A stretch of 64,000 nt of DNA from CALBPI01 sp039821605 (GCA_039821605.1 JBCBNV010000002.1:1-64000); one strand, 5' to 3'; positions 43,240-51,441 are shown, numbered from the stretch's first letter. Notes: a model not told the origin generated them from the letters alone. Translations and numbers: made by a program.

Positions 43240-43399
43240 GGCGAAAATCTCCTGGATGAGCTTGCTGTGCACCTGTTGCGCCGGACCTGCGAGCCAGCCA
43301 GATGCGTTATTCGCCCCTCATAAGTGGGGCAATTTACCCCAATTAAGAAGAAATGCAAGCTTTTTTGCACGCCATTACGACGCTGCGGGGCTTTCGCGA

Positions 43400-43625
43400 C
43401 GTCATTGCGAGGCCGCGGCAGGGAGAATTACGTCATTGCGAGGCCGCGCAGCGGCCGCGGCTGGGAGAATTACGTCATTGCGAGGCCGCGCGGCGGCCGC
43501 GGCAATCTCTCAACGCCGTCGTGACGTCCGGAGATTGCCGCGGGGCTTCGCCCCTCGCAATGACGGAGGTCTTGCTTCGCCCCTCGCAATGACGGGTTGG
43601 TTAACGCTTCGCCCCTCGCAACAAC
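43400..43625. repeat. Palindromic repeat cluster 3
   Basis: Three forward units (GTCATTGCGAGGCCGCG with GGGAGAATTAC between) lead into a full hairpin element: CGGCGGCCGCGGCAATCTCT, GTGACGTCCGGAGATTGCCG, then GGGGCTTCGCCCCTCGCAAT. Three more inverted half-units follow. It lies between the DUF5666 gene start and the Rieske-ThDP gene end, both on the minus strand. Clearly the same family as the other clusters. Confidence 0.85.
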
Positions 43626-43636
43626 AGCGGCATCGA

Positions 43637-45625
43637 TCAGATCAGCTCCGCGTCCGTGATCACCTCAACGAGTGCGGGGCCGTCGAGCGCGATGGCATCG
43701 TGGATCGCGTCGTGTAGCTTCTTCGGGTCGCTGACCTTGATGCCGTGGCCGCCGCAGGCGCGGGCGAAGGCGGCGAAGCTCGGGTTGACGAGGTCGGTCT
43801 GCCAGACCGGGAATTCGCCGGCCTTCTGTTCCTTGGTGATCTTGCCGAGTTCGCCATTGTTCATGAGCACGTGGCAGATGTTCATGTTGTATTTCACGGC
43901 GGTTGTGAATTCCATGGCGTACTGCCCGAAGCCGCCGTCGCCAGAGATCGAGATGACCTTGCGGCCTTTGTAGGGGCCTTCTTCCTGCGTCGCCGCCCAG
44001 GCGCCCAACGCGGCCGGTAGCGCGAAGCCGATCGAGCCCAGGTAGCCGGACATCAGCACGCGCTGGTCGCCGCTGGCTTCGAAATAGCGGCCAAACGAAT
44101 AGGTGTTGTTGCCGACGTCGACGGCCAGGATCGCGTCCTTGGGTGCGTGGTCGGTCAGCTCCTGGAACAGCTTCGCGGCCGCAATGCCCTTGCCGCGATC
44201 CTCGTCGATGCGAAGCGCCTTTTCCTGGCGCCAGAGCTTCCAGCGTTCCGCCACTTCGCTCCGGTGATCGATCGACTTGGCCTTGCCGGCGACGGCCTCG
44301 CAGAGCTTGACCGCTGAGACGCCAACGTCGCCGTAGACGGGCACTGTCACCGGATGACGCTTCGCAATGCGCATGGGGTCGAGGTCGACCTGGATCGTGG
44401 GCTTGTAGCTGTAGATCCCCGTGTGGTCGGAGAACGAGGCGCCGAAGACGAGCATGACGTCGGACTCGTTCATGAACCAGCTCGCGATGGGCGTGCCGCT
44501 GCGACCCAGCACACCAGCCGCAAGCGGGTGGCGGTCCGAGATCTGTCCCTTGGCCTTAAACGTCGTGGCTACAGGCACACCCAGTGCCTCGGCCAGCGCG
44601 ATGACTTCGGGCATCGCGTCGACGGCACCGTAGCCGACGATGATCAACGGGCGCTCGGCACCGGCGAGCAGGGTGGCCGCCTCGGCAAGCGACGCGTCCG
44701 TGGGCGCCACGGCGCGATCGGCAAGCCAGCCGTCGGGCGTGTGCGCCTCGGCATCGGGCGAGGGAATGGTCTGCACGTTGTCGGGGAAGATGAGGTGGCC
44801 GACGCTGCGATTTACGAGCGCGGTCTTCACGGCCTGAGTCATGAGCAACGCGTGGTCAGAACTCGGGTGCACAGTCTCGGAAAAATCCGCGACGGCCTCG
44901 AACGCGGCCTCGAGATCGACGTCCTGGAATGCGTGCGCGGCACCCAGCACCTGTTCCTGCACCTGGCCGGTCAGTGCGAGCGCCGGTGCGTGGTCCACCT
45001 TTGCGTCCCAAAGCCCGGTCATCAGGTTGGTCGCACCGGGGCCGGCGATGGTCAGCGCGGCTGCGGGCTTGCCCGTGAGCTTGCCGTAACCCGAGCACGC
45101 AAACGCGGCCGCGCCTTCGTGCCGGATACCGTAGTAGTTGAGCTTTCCCTGCAGCGCCTGCTCGCGCAGCGCATCGGCCAGGCCAAGATTGGAGTGGCCC
45201 ACCATGCCAAACACGCTCGACACGCCCCAGTTGGTCATCGTCTCCGCCATGACGTCGGAGATCGTGCGTTCGTGAGCCGGGATGGCGGGCGCCTTGACGT
45301 AGATACCGTCGTCGCGCACCTCGACGTCGTAGTTCTGTTGCCCGGAGTCCTCGTGGCCGCCCGGTGGTTCGCCCGTCAAGGGGTGGAAGTCCCAGCCGTG
45401 CCAGGGGCAACGCAGCCAGCACTCACCGTTGATGCCCTTCTCGATGGAGCCTTCGCCGAGCGGGCCACCCTGGTGCGGGCAGCGATTGTCCATGGCAGCG
45501 TACTGGCCCTGGAAGTGAACTAGCGCCACCTGTGTTTGACCGGCCGTCGCTGACTTCACGCGGCCTTCGGCGAGCTCGCCGGGCTCCGCAACCTTGTACC
45601 AGACGGCTTGTTCCTGCTCTTTCAT
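43637..45625 (-). CDS. Rieske domain fused to a ThDP-dependent (pyruvate oxidase/acetolactate synthase-like) enzyme
   Basis: 662 residues. Residues 5-112 are a complete Rieske 2Fe-2S domain with ligands Cys49, His51, Cys73, His76 (NRCPHQGGPLGEG and RCPWHGWDFHPLTG). From about 118 a full ThDP enzyme follows: Pyr domain with Glu170 (GIRHEGAAAFACSGYGKLTG), central domain (ERPLIIVGYGAVDAMPEV) and PP domain with ISGDGGFGQYAMEFTTAVKY and MNNGELGKI. The start at ATG 45,625 has GGGAGCAGG upstream. ThDP enzymes of this kind decarboxylate 2-oxo acids. A fused Rieske cluster suggests electrons leave through it, as a ferredoxin-like outlet. It is divergent from the operon encoding a membrane Rieske protein. 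I know of no described enzyme with this arrangement. Confidence 0.88.
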   Translation of the reverse strand: MKEQEQAVWYKVAEPGELAEGRVKSATAGQTQVALVHFQGQYAAMDNRCPHQGGPLGEGSIEKGINGECWLRCPWHGWDFHPLTGEPPGGHEDSGQQNYDVEVRDDGIYVKAPAIPAHERTISDVMAETMTNWGVSSVFGMVGHSNLGLADALREQALQGKLNYYGIRHEGAAAFACSGYGKLTGKPAAALTIAGPGATNLMTGLWDAKVDHAPALALTGQVQEQVLGAAHAFQDVDLEAAFEAVADFSETVHPSSDHALLMTQAVKTALVNRSVGHLIFPDNVQTIPSPDAEAHTPDGWLADRAVAPTDASLAEAATLLAGAERPLIIVGYGAVDAMPEVIALAEALGVPVATTFKAKGQISDRHPLAAGVLGRSGTPIASWFMNESDVMLVFGASFSDHTGIYSYKPTIQVDLDPMRIAKRHPVTVPVYGDVGVSAVKLCEAVAGKAKSIDHRSEVAERWKLWRQEKALRIDEDRGKGIAAAKLFQELTDHAPKDAILAVDVGNNTYSFGRYFEASGDQRVLMSGYLGSIGFALPAALGAWAATQEEGPYKGRKVISISGDGGFGQYAMEFTTAVKYNMNICHVLMNNGELGKITKEQKAGEFPVWQTDLVNPSFAAFARACGGHGIKVSDPKKLHDAIHDAIALDGPALVEVITDAELI

Positions 45626-45861
45626 GACCTGCTCCCACTGTGTGTGCGTTGTCGTTACTGCACCGCCACCAGAGTGCCGCGTCCCCGCGGTCCCCGCAAC
45701 GGTGTTCCGGGCAGGGGACCCGGCGCTGGCGCAAGAAATCACAATCCTGTAATGATGTAGCGCGATTGCAGGTCGACTGTGGCTATCGTGATCCGAAAAA
45801 AACGTGGGGGAGAGCACGTGAAAGAGCATGCCCATTTGCGCACGGTTGCGCGGAGCCCGTC

Positions 45862-46086
45862 ATGACGGTGGCCGCCGCCAGCACTCTGGTCACCCTTATC
45901 GGGGTTTATCTCGCGATTGGCCTGATCACGGCCATTGCGTTTGCCGCCGGGCTCGCGAAACGCATCGACCCGGACGCGGGTGACATGACCTTGGGCGCAC
46001 GCCTCATCATCATGCCGGGCGTCATGGGTCTTTGGCCGCTGATGCTCAAGAAGCTGTTCACCCAAACGCAGCCGCCGGTCTCATGA
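45862..46086 (+). CDS. Small two-helix membrane protein
   Basis: 74 residues, start supported by GGAG 7 bases before the ATG. Two hydrophobic segments (LVTLIGVYLAIGLITAIAFA and ARLIIMPGVMGLWPLMLKK) are joined by a polar loop with KRIDPDAGDMTLG. The DP.A...(F/L)RL+++PG...LWP pattern looks conserved to me among small proteins next to redox membrane proteins, from memory. First gene of the operon divergent from the Rieske-ThDP gene. Its stop overlaps the next ATG (ATGA). Confidence 0.7.
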   Translation: MTVAAASTLVTLIGVYLAIGLITAIAFAAGLAKRIDPDAGDMTLGARLIIMPGVMGLWPLMLKKLFTQTQPPVS

Positions 46087-46235
46087 GGCGCGCGCACAGA
46101 AAGGCGCACGCCGCGCTCTGGCTCCTCATCACACCCGCGCTCGTTGCTGTGCTGTATCTCGCGCTGTCATCGCGCCAGTCGCTGCCCGTTAACGAGACGT
46201 TGCCCGAGGCATTGCAGACGGAGGCCTCGCCATGA
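46083..46235 (+). CDS. 50-residue single-helix membrane protein
   Basis: The sequence MRRAHRKAHAALWLLITPAL, continuing VAVLYLALSSRQ, is one membrane helix with a basic cytoplasmic start. A short periplasmic tail follows (PVNETLPEALQTEASP). ATGA overlaps join it to the genes before and after, which is the main support for its being real. Probably a small subunit or assembly factor of the membrane redox complex encoded here. Confidence 0.65.
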   Translation: MRRAHRKAHAALWLLITPALVAVLYLALSSRQSLPVNETLPEALQTEASP

Positions 46236-47275
46236 CGCACGGTTACCGCGCGGTGTCCTGGATGCCGTTCAAAAAGCGTTACGACCTTTGGCTCATCGGC
46301 GGCATCCTTGTCTACATCGTCTGTTTCGTCGGCGCGACGATTGCCACGCAGCCTACGGGCGAGTCACTCACGGAGCTGCAGCTGCTCATTCGCGCCACGG
46401 GTACGTTGGCGTTCCTCATGCTCTGCTTTGTGCTTGTGATTGGTCCGCTGGCCCGCATCACGCCGCGTTTTAGTCCGCTGCTATTCAACCGCCGGCACCT
46501 GGGTGTGGCGACGTTCGTCATCGCGCTCGTGCACGCCGCGCTCGTCATCCTCTGGTACCACGGCTTTGGCACCCTGAACCCATTCGTGTCGCTGTTCGCG
46601 TCAAACCCACGCTACGACGCACTCGCGGGTTTCCCGTTCGAGAGCCTGGGTGTTCTTGCGCTCACCATCCTGTTCCTCATGGCCGCGACGAGCCACGATT
46701 TCTGGAACGCGAATCTGGGCCCGGGACTCTGGAAGGCGCTGCACATGGGCGTCTACCTGGCCTTCGCGCTTGTGGTCGCCCACATCGCGCTCGGTGCCCT
46801 GCAGTTCGAGAAACACGTGGCCTACACGGTCTTACTGATCGTGGCTGTGGTTGCCGTGGTGGGCCTGCAGTGTGCCGGCGCGCTGGCCTCGCGCCGCCCC
46901 GTCGACGCGGCCACCGACGGCTGGCTCGCCGTGGGCGACGGCGCCGGGATTGAAGACGGCACGGCCGTGATCGTTCGGCCTGCCGACGGCGAGGCCATCG
47001 CGGTGTTCCGCCACGGCGAAGAGATCTACGCGGTCTCTAATGTCTGCCGGCACCAAGCGGGGCCGCTGGGTGAAGGCCGCATCGTCGATGGCTGCATCAC
47101 CTGTCCGTGGCACGGCTTCCAGTACCGAATGGCCGACGGCACGTCGCCGCCGCCTTACACCGAGAAGATCGCGACGTATGCGACGCGCATCGTCGAGGGC
47201 CGCGTCGAGGTCCGCGCCAAGCCCAATGCGCCAGGCACACCGCAGGCACCGAGCCGGCTCAGGAGCGCGCCATGA
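46232..47275 (+). CDS. MsrQ-like haem membrane domain fused to a Rieske domain
   Basis: 347 residues. Residues 20-215 hold six or so helices of the ferric-reductase/MsrQ type: RRHLGVATFVIALVHAALVI, LHMGVYLAFALVVAHIALG. His101, His171 and His184 are candidate haem b ligands. Residues 228-330 are a Rieske domain with Cys272, His274, Cys291 and His294 (VCRHQAGPLGEG and CPWHGFQYRM). Membrane haem and 2Fe-2S centres in one chain would pass electrons between the quinone pool or periplasm and the Rieske face. Rieske wording is close to that of the divergent Rieske-ThDP enzyme (GPLGEG, CPWHG). ATGA overlaps on both sides. Confidence 0.85.
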   Translation: MTHGYRAVSWMPFKKRYDLWLIGGILVYIVCFVGATIATQPTGESLTELQLLIRATGTLAFLMLCFVLVIGPLARITPRFSPLLFNRRHLGVATFVIALVHAALVILWYHGFGTLNPFVSLFASNPRYDALAGFPFESLGVLALTILFLMAATSHDFWNANLGPGLWKALHMGVYLAFALVVAHIALGALQFEKHVAYTVLLIVAVVAVVGLQCAGALASRRPVDAATDGWLAVGDGAGIEDGTAVIVRPADGEAIAVFRHGEEIYAVSNVCRHQAGPLGEGRIVDGCITCPWHGFQYRMADGTSPPPYTEKIATYATRIVEGRVEVRAKPNAPGTPQAPSRLRSAP

Positions 47276-48021
47276 GCAAGAAGGACTTCTTCATTGGCTG
47301 GGCCGAGATGCCCGACGCCGACCGCCGCTTTTTCCTCAAGGCCGGCGCGGGACTGGTCATCGGCGCGGCCGGGGTTGCCGGTTTTGTGGCCGCGTCGCAG
47401 CGTCCCGTTGGCCGCGGCACCTGGGACATCGCGACGTTCAAGGACTTCACGGGCGTCGTCACAGCGTCGCCTTACCCGATGCTGCGCACGCGTGACATCG
47501 ACGGCCAGGTGCGCACCGCCATGCTCGTCTGCCAGACCAAGTGCGGCGTGGACCTGCGTCTGCAGAACATGGCGGGCAAGGCCGTGGTCATCAACGGCTC
47601 ACTCATTCAACGCGGCGACTTCGCATCTATCGCTGTGGCGGATGGGCCCGAGTGGATTCGCGAAGCTGACGCGCCCGTCGATCCCGCGCTCGCGTTCCCC
47701 GCGCCCGAGCCGCTCGGGGAGATCACGCTCGCGGGCGAGATTCTCGATACCAAGTGCTGGTTCGGCGCGATGCGCCCTGGGGAAGGCAAGGTGCACAAGG
47801 CTTGCGCGAGCCTCTGCATTCGCAGCGGCGTGCCGCCCGCATTCTTCGCGAGAGACGCGCGCGACAATGCGGCCTTGCTCGTGATGACGGAGAACGGTGG
47901 TCGTTTCGGTGAAACGCTGTTGGCGCACGTTGCGGATCCGGTTGAGGTAACGGGGACCGTGTCCCGAGCCGGAAACGTGTTCCTGCTCGACGTGTCGGCC
48001 GATTCGGTTCGACGTGTCTGA
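47272..48021 (+). CDS. Tat-type exported or anchored Cys-rich protein
   Basis: 249 residues. The N-terminus has a twin-arginine motif DRRFFLKAG followed by a hydrophobic stretch (GLVIGAAGVAGFVAA). It is therefore probably exported folded, perhaps with a bound cofactor, and it may stay anchored. Two Cys clusters: CQTKC (87, 91) and DTKCWFGAMRPGEGKVHKAC followed by ASLC (Cys162, His175, Cys178, Cys182). The second could bind a metal or haem-like group. The ending (ADPVEVTGTVSRAGNVFLLD) is an OB-like strand. Last gene of the operon, ATGA-coupled to the haem-Rieske protein, so it is likely the periplasmic partner. Confidence 0.78.
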   Translation: MSKKDFFIGWAEMPDADRRFFLKAGAGLVIGAAGVAGFVAASQRPVGRGTWDIATFKDFTGVVTASPYPMLRTRDIDGQVRTAMLVCQTKCGVDLRLQNMAGKAVVINGSLIQRGDFASIAVADGPEWIREADAPVDPALAFPAPEPLGEITLAGEILDTKCWFGAMRPGEGKVHKACASLCIRSGVPPAFFARDARDNAALLVMTENGGRFGETLLAHVADPVEVTGTVSRAGNVFLLDVSADSVRRV

Positions 48022-48069
48022 CAGAGGTTCTCTCGTCTCGTCTCGAGCCCTGAAGGGGGAGCGTCGCCA

Positions 48070-48381
48070 ATGAAATTCCTTGTCGTATTGACGACGATCG
48101 ACGATGAGATTCGAGCCCGTGCGCTGGCGATGGCGCTTGTGGAACAACGGCTCGCCGCCTGCGCCCAGATCTCGCGTATTGAGAGCGTGTATCGCTGGGA
48201 CGGCGAGGTGGTGCAGGAGCCGGAGTACCGTTTGCTGCTCAAGACCACCGAGGCGCGCTATCCCGAGCTCGAGCACGCGATCGGCACACTGCATCCTTAT
48301 GAAACGCCCGCGATCGTCGCGCTGCCCATTGAGAAGGCGGAAGCGGCGTTTGGCGACTGGTTGGCGGGGGAGACCCGGTAA
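48070..48381 (+). CDS. cutA: Divalent-cation tolerance protein CutA
   Basis: 103 residues, the normal length. Typical sequence: FLVVLTTIDDEIRARALAMA, LVEQRLAACAQISRIESVYR, WDGEVVQEPEYRLLLKTTEA, YPELEHAIGTLHPYETPAIV. CutA forms a very stable trimer and is linked to copper tolerance. The biochemical role is unsettled. A strong GGGGGAG site precedes the ATG. It follows the redox operon by 48 bases. Confidence 0.95.
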   Translation: MKFLVVLTTIDDEIRARALAMALVEQRLAACAQISRIESVYRWDGEVVQEPEYRLLLKTTEARYPELEHAIGTLHPYETPAIVALPIEKAEAAFGDWLAGETR

Positions 48382-48475
48382 TCAAAGCTAGGCACTGGCG
48401 CGCTCGCGCCATTAGACGGGTGCGTTGGACATGGAGGCGACCACAAAGTGGTTTGCGTCGACCAGGGACACTCGA

Positions 48476-48805
48476 ATGAGCATTGGCGTAGCCATAGTAG
48501 TAGTGGGTGCCGTGGTTACGGCGGTTTGCGTGTATCGCCATCTGACAAGCAACAGAAGGGTCGAGCGATGGCTAGCGCGCCGGTTTCCCGTGTCAAGTAA
48601 CCCTAAAACTCTTGATTACCGGATCACGTCGGACGTCGTTACGCTCATGCATTTTCAGGATGAAGCGTTGTACAGCGTCGCAGTGGACAAGGATTTCCAT
48701 GATTCGGTAAGAGAATGCCCCGGACGGTGCTGCGCGTCTGTTACGACTCGCTCCGTCGAGTCAATTGCCTGGTTAGGGGGGGTTGGTATTGATGCGAGTG
48801 GTTAG
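48476..48805 (+). CDS. Hypothetical single-helix membrane protein
   Basis: About 109 residues from MSIGVAIVVVGAVVTAVCVY, one helix, then a basic stretch (RRVERWLARRFPVSSNPKT) and a Cys-containing tail (ECPGRCCAS). Not recognised. No clear ribosome binding site, and an earlier ATG (48,431) is in frame. It marks the start of the less GC-rich island and its end overlaps the next gene by 14 bases. Confidence 0.35.
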   Translation: MSIGVAIVVVGAVVTAVCVYRHLTSNRRVERWLARRFPVSSNPKTLDYRITSDVVTLMHFQDEALYSVAVDKDFHDSVRECPGRCCASVTTRSVESIAWLGGVGIDASG

Positions 48806-49304
48806 CGTATCCGTCTCTGTCTTGGCTGCACTACTACTGGCTTCCTGCGATGTTTCTGGTGGTGTAGATGACCGGTCTTGTCGTCGGCTCGAGGATGCAT
48901 TCCGGAGCGAGGAGAGCATGAATAGCCTGAGTCAGGCACTGACCAATCTGATCCATAATGACTTTGTGCTCCAAGCCTTCGAGGAAGTGGGCCCAGGCTC
49001 CGTGGAATTGTGGATATTCGAGGAATCGGGTCGAGTTAACACAACGCTCATTAGTGCAGAATTTCCTGTCTCTCCTGTATCGATTTCGGTTGAGTTGCTT
49101 GACGATGAGGAACCCACAACGTTTTCGCTTCAAAAAATTCAGACGCTTGCCATTGGCAGTCCAAGGCAATTCGTAGTATTCGATACGGGGTCTCCGGTTC
49201 CCGAAGTCTCTGGACGGCCTAGTGAGATAGAGCTTTCAAATGGTCGTGTGGTCTGCATACCGCGATATGCCTCGAGGGCCCATAGCTGGCGGCAAGTCTT
49301 GTAA
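48792..49304 (+). CDS. Small lipoprotein, hypothetical
   Basis: 170 residues. ATG 48,792 has GGGGGG about 9 bases upstream. Signal with lipobox ALLLASCDVS. The mature part has helices (RRLEDAFRSEESMNSLSQAL) and strands (VELWIFEESGRVNTTLISAE, ISVELLDDEEPTTFSLQKIQ), with no known domain. A Cys near the end (GRVVCIPRYAS) may pair with one near the start. Envelope protein of unknown role in the atypical island. Confidence 0.55.
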   Translation: MRVVSVSVSVLAALLLASCDVSGGVDDRSCRRLEDAFRSEESMNSLSQALTNLIHNDFVLQAFEEVGPGSVELWIFEESGRVNTTLISAEFPVSPVSISVELLDDEEPTTFSLQKIQTLAIGSPRQFVVFDTGSPVPEVSGRPSEIELSNGRVVCIPRYASRAHSWRQVL

Positions 49305-49513
49305 CCAAAGTAGACTTCTTGAAACTGCTGCTTACGCTTCTTCAACAGGCAACGGCGACAGACAGCCTCGTCGTGGTGAGGTTTCCTGATGGCACAGACT
49401 GCACGGCAACCGACTATGGCGTCTTGCCGGACATGATTCGGCTGATCAAGCAGCTTCTCAACGCCGGAGCAAAGATGTCAGGTTTTTCGTCTTCCGTTCC
49501 GCATCGAAAGTGA
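49301..49513 (+). pseudogene. Possible start-less coding remnant
   Basis: An open frame without ATG reads VTKVDFLKLLLTLLQQATAT, DSLVVVRFPDGTDCTATDYG and MIRLIKQLLNAGAKM before a TGA. A TTG at 49,319 could start a 64-residue protein. It looks protein-like but partial; family not recognised. It lies between two genes of the degraded island. Confidence 0.25.
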
Positions 49514-49557
49514 AATGAGATTTTGCAAATACTAGTCGCGACAATGCGAGCCACTGT

Positions 49558-49893
49558 GTGTTCTTTCTGGTTGGGCTATTCGTTACGGCAAATGACGCCA
49601 AGGCAGCGGAGGTCTGGAGCAGTCAAACGAGGATCACAAATTTGTATCCGAGCTCGACTTCGCTGTTCCTCGTTACGGAGTATTCAACGCCATTGAGTAC
49701 GTGCGACAACGGCAGTCGCTTCGAGATCCCGATGTCGACGCACTGGTGGATGATCGAGTACAACGAGGAACGTCCGCATGACGCGCTGGGCGATCTGACA
49801 CCGATGGAAGCGCGTCAGCAGAATGTCTTGGACTACATGGACAAGGAGTACAGTAGGATTTTTGGTGTCGAGGAAGGCACTCTGTCGCGCTGA
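49558..49893 (+). pseudogene. Exported-protein fragment joined to an IS3-type transposase tail
   Basis: Two unlike halves share one frame. Residues 1-57 look like the start of a small exported protein (VGLFVTANDAKAAEVWSSQT, then YSTPLSTCDNGSRFEIP), similar in style to the exported protein at 50,939. From about 49,726 it reads HWWMIEYNEERPHDALGDLT, then PMEARQQ. This is the end of the integrase core of IS3-family OrfB transposases (WxxxYNxxRPHxALGxLTPxE). An insertion followed by deletion would produce this. The N-terminal signal also seems frameshifted (ATG 49,545 lies in another frame). No intact transposase or terminal repeats are visible. Confidence 0.65.
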
Positions 49894-49924
49894 CATTGCC
49901 CTACCACTGATTTGGACCTATGTG

Positions 49925-50761
49925 ATGATGGGATTATCGGAGTTCTTTAACCGGTTCATTGCACTAGTGTGTGCACTTGGCTTGGCCACCACCGCATTTG
50001 CTTCGGAGAAGCACGACCCGCACTTGTTGCAGCCGGTCTTCAAGCTTGTTGTTGGCATGGCATGCGCAGATTCAGGATATCTAGCTAAGCAGAGTTTTGA
50101 TGCTGGGGTCTGCCGTGGCAGAGCGTTGGTGGCTGTCGAGTACTGCGCTGAGCATCTAGAACCAATACTGGGTTCGCTTAAGCAGTCCCCACAACGAAGC
50201 GGATCTTCGGCCAGCAGAAGTGAGCAGACAGCCGCCAGCTTCGCACTGCTCTATTGCACGCAGTCGTTCGCTGGGACAAAGCCGGTGTCAAGGAATGGCG
50301 AACATCCGTCGAATGCGGAGAGTGAAGCCGACGATAAAAGGCTGTCGGACTTGAGTGTGCTGACGAAATCCGTAGACGAACTTTCCGCCGATTCTGTTGA
50401 GGCGCTACTGCGGCTCGCCGCGAACAGCGCCTATTGGTCAATACTGGCGGAGTCAGACTTCATCCTTGCGAAGGAGCGCGAGCAAAGCTCGGAATTCGCT
50501 AGCGTACAAGGAGCCGAGAAAAAAGCCATTCTCTCCGCTCTCAGTGAGGCGCGAGTCTGGCAACTGAACAAGACCGGAGAATTAGTCTTTGCGTCTCTCT
50601 ATCCCCGCCTTTCAGCGAATGGTGAGTTGATCGCAGTTAGCATTCTGCATGGGTCGAAACCGCGCGTCCAAACGTGCGCCGAACCATTGAACTATTCCGT
50701 TCCTGGCGCATGTCTGCTGACGCAGTCTCGGATTCCAAACGTTGTCGTCTCTTGGGACTAG
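49925..50761 (+). CDS. Exported hypothetical protein, possibly cut short by a TAG
   Basis: 278 residues. MMGLSEFFNRFIALVCALGL is a signal peptide cut near TTAFA. Mature part: cysteines in ACADSGYLAKQSFDAGVCRG and VAVEYCAEHLEPIL, LLYCTQSFAG and a final pair (VQTCAEPLN, GACLLTQ). The helical middle has KSVDELSADSVEALLRLAAN. Not recognised. After the TAG (50,759-50,761) the same frame stays open with protein-like sequence (EAADESVSVIFDGDGVPARC, DTRRTWRRANVRTYKS) to a second TAG at 50,870, so the real protein may have been 36 residues longer. Confidence 0.55.
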   Translation: MMGLSEFFNRFIALVCALGLATTAFASEKHDPHLLQPVFKLVVGMACADSGYLAKQSFDAGVCRGRALVAVEYCAEHLEPILGSLKQSPQRSGSSASRSEQTAASFALLYCTQSFAGTKPVSRNGEHPSNAESEADDKRLSDLSVLTKSVDELSADSVEALLRLAANSAYWSILAESDFILAKEREQSSEFASVQGAEKKAILSALSEARVWQLNKTGELVFASLYPRLSANGELIAVSILHGSKPRVQTCAEPLNYSVPGACLLTQSRIPNVVVSWD

Positions 50762-50938
50762 GAGGCTGCGGACGAGTCTGTCTCGGTCATCTTCGACGGC
50801 GACGGTGTTCCTGCCAGATGTGATACACGGCGGACCTGGCGGCGAGCCAATGTTCGTACCTACAAGTCCTAGCGATTTCGCCCGGATACGCCACAAGAGG
50901 GTTGGCGTACGGTACCCATTGAAGCAGGAGACTCAGCA

Positions 50939-51286
50939 ATGCGCAGAGCATTCTTGACCGCTTCGATTCTAGTGATGCTTTCAGTCCAATCCGCCAATGC
51001 GGCGTGCAACGCCGCTAGCTGCTTCGGCATCGGCGCGGAGGCGACTAAGTCCGTTTACCCAACCCAGGGCAAGACGTACCTTGAAGTGCCGAGCACGGCG
51101 GAGGGCGCATCACTCAATTGCACGTTGGTCTCCGGCCTGTACATGACGCTTGACCGCAACCATGACAACTACGAGGCAATCATCGCCACAATTGTGACGG
51201 CCATTGCGTTGGACCGACACCTGCAAGTCCGCATCGCAGAGGGCTCATCGAACGGCTCAGTCGTCTACGTCCGGATGGAGTTGTAG
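50939..51286 (+). CDS. Small exported protein with disulfide-type cysteines
   Basis: 115 residues. AGGAG 8 bases before the ATG. Signal peptide MRRAFLTASILVMLSVQSAN, cut before or near ACNAA. The mature domain has KTYLEVPSTAEGASLNCTLV, SGLYMTLDRNHDNYEAIIAT, HLQVRIAEGSSNGSVVYVRM. This layout (N..C..V.G.Y..L....N......A...+++V.V+..) is shared by many small secreted proteobacterial proteins that I cannot name. The damaged gene at 49,558 seems to be a relative. A short perfect hairpin, TCGCGAG-T-CTCGCGA, follows at 51,306-51,320. Confidence 0.6.
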   Translation: MRRAFLTASILVMLSVQSANAACNAASCFGIGAEATKSVYPTQGKTYLEVPSTAEGASLNCTLVSGLYMTLDRNHDNYEAIIATIVTAIALDRHLQVRIAEGSSNGSVVYVRMEL

Positions 51287-51441
51287 CACCTCCATCCAAC
51301 GGCGATCGCGAGTCTCGCGAGGTTATTGTGAGACAAGGTGTCAGGTCTGTTCTTGCAATTGGACGGCGACGTCGATCCGAGAACGGCCCGCACGGCGTGT
51401 TGCGACAACTGAGTACGCATGGTTGCTGTTGATCGCGTGAC

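Noticed and set aside
51306..51320. Perfect inverted repeat TCGCGAG-T-CTCGCGA as a terminator
   Set aside because: There is no T-run and the loop is a single base, so a terminator call is not justified.
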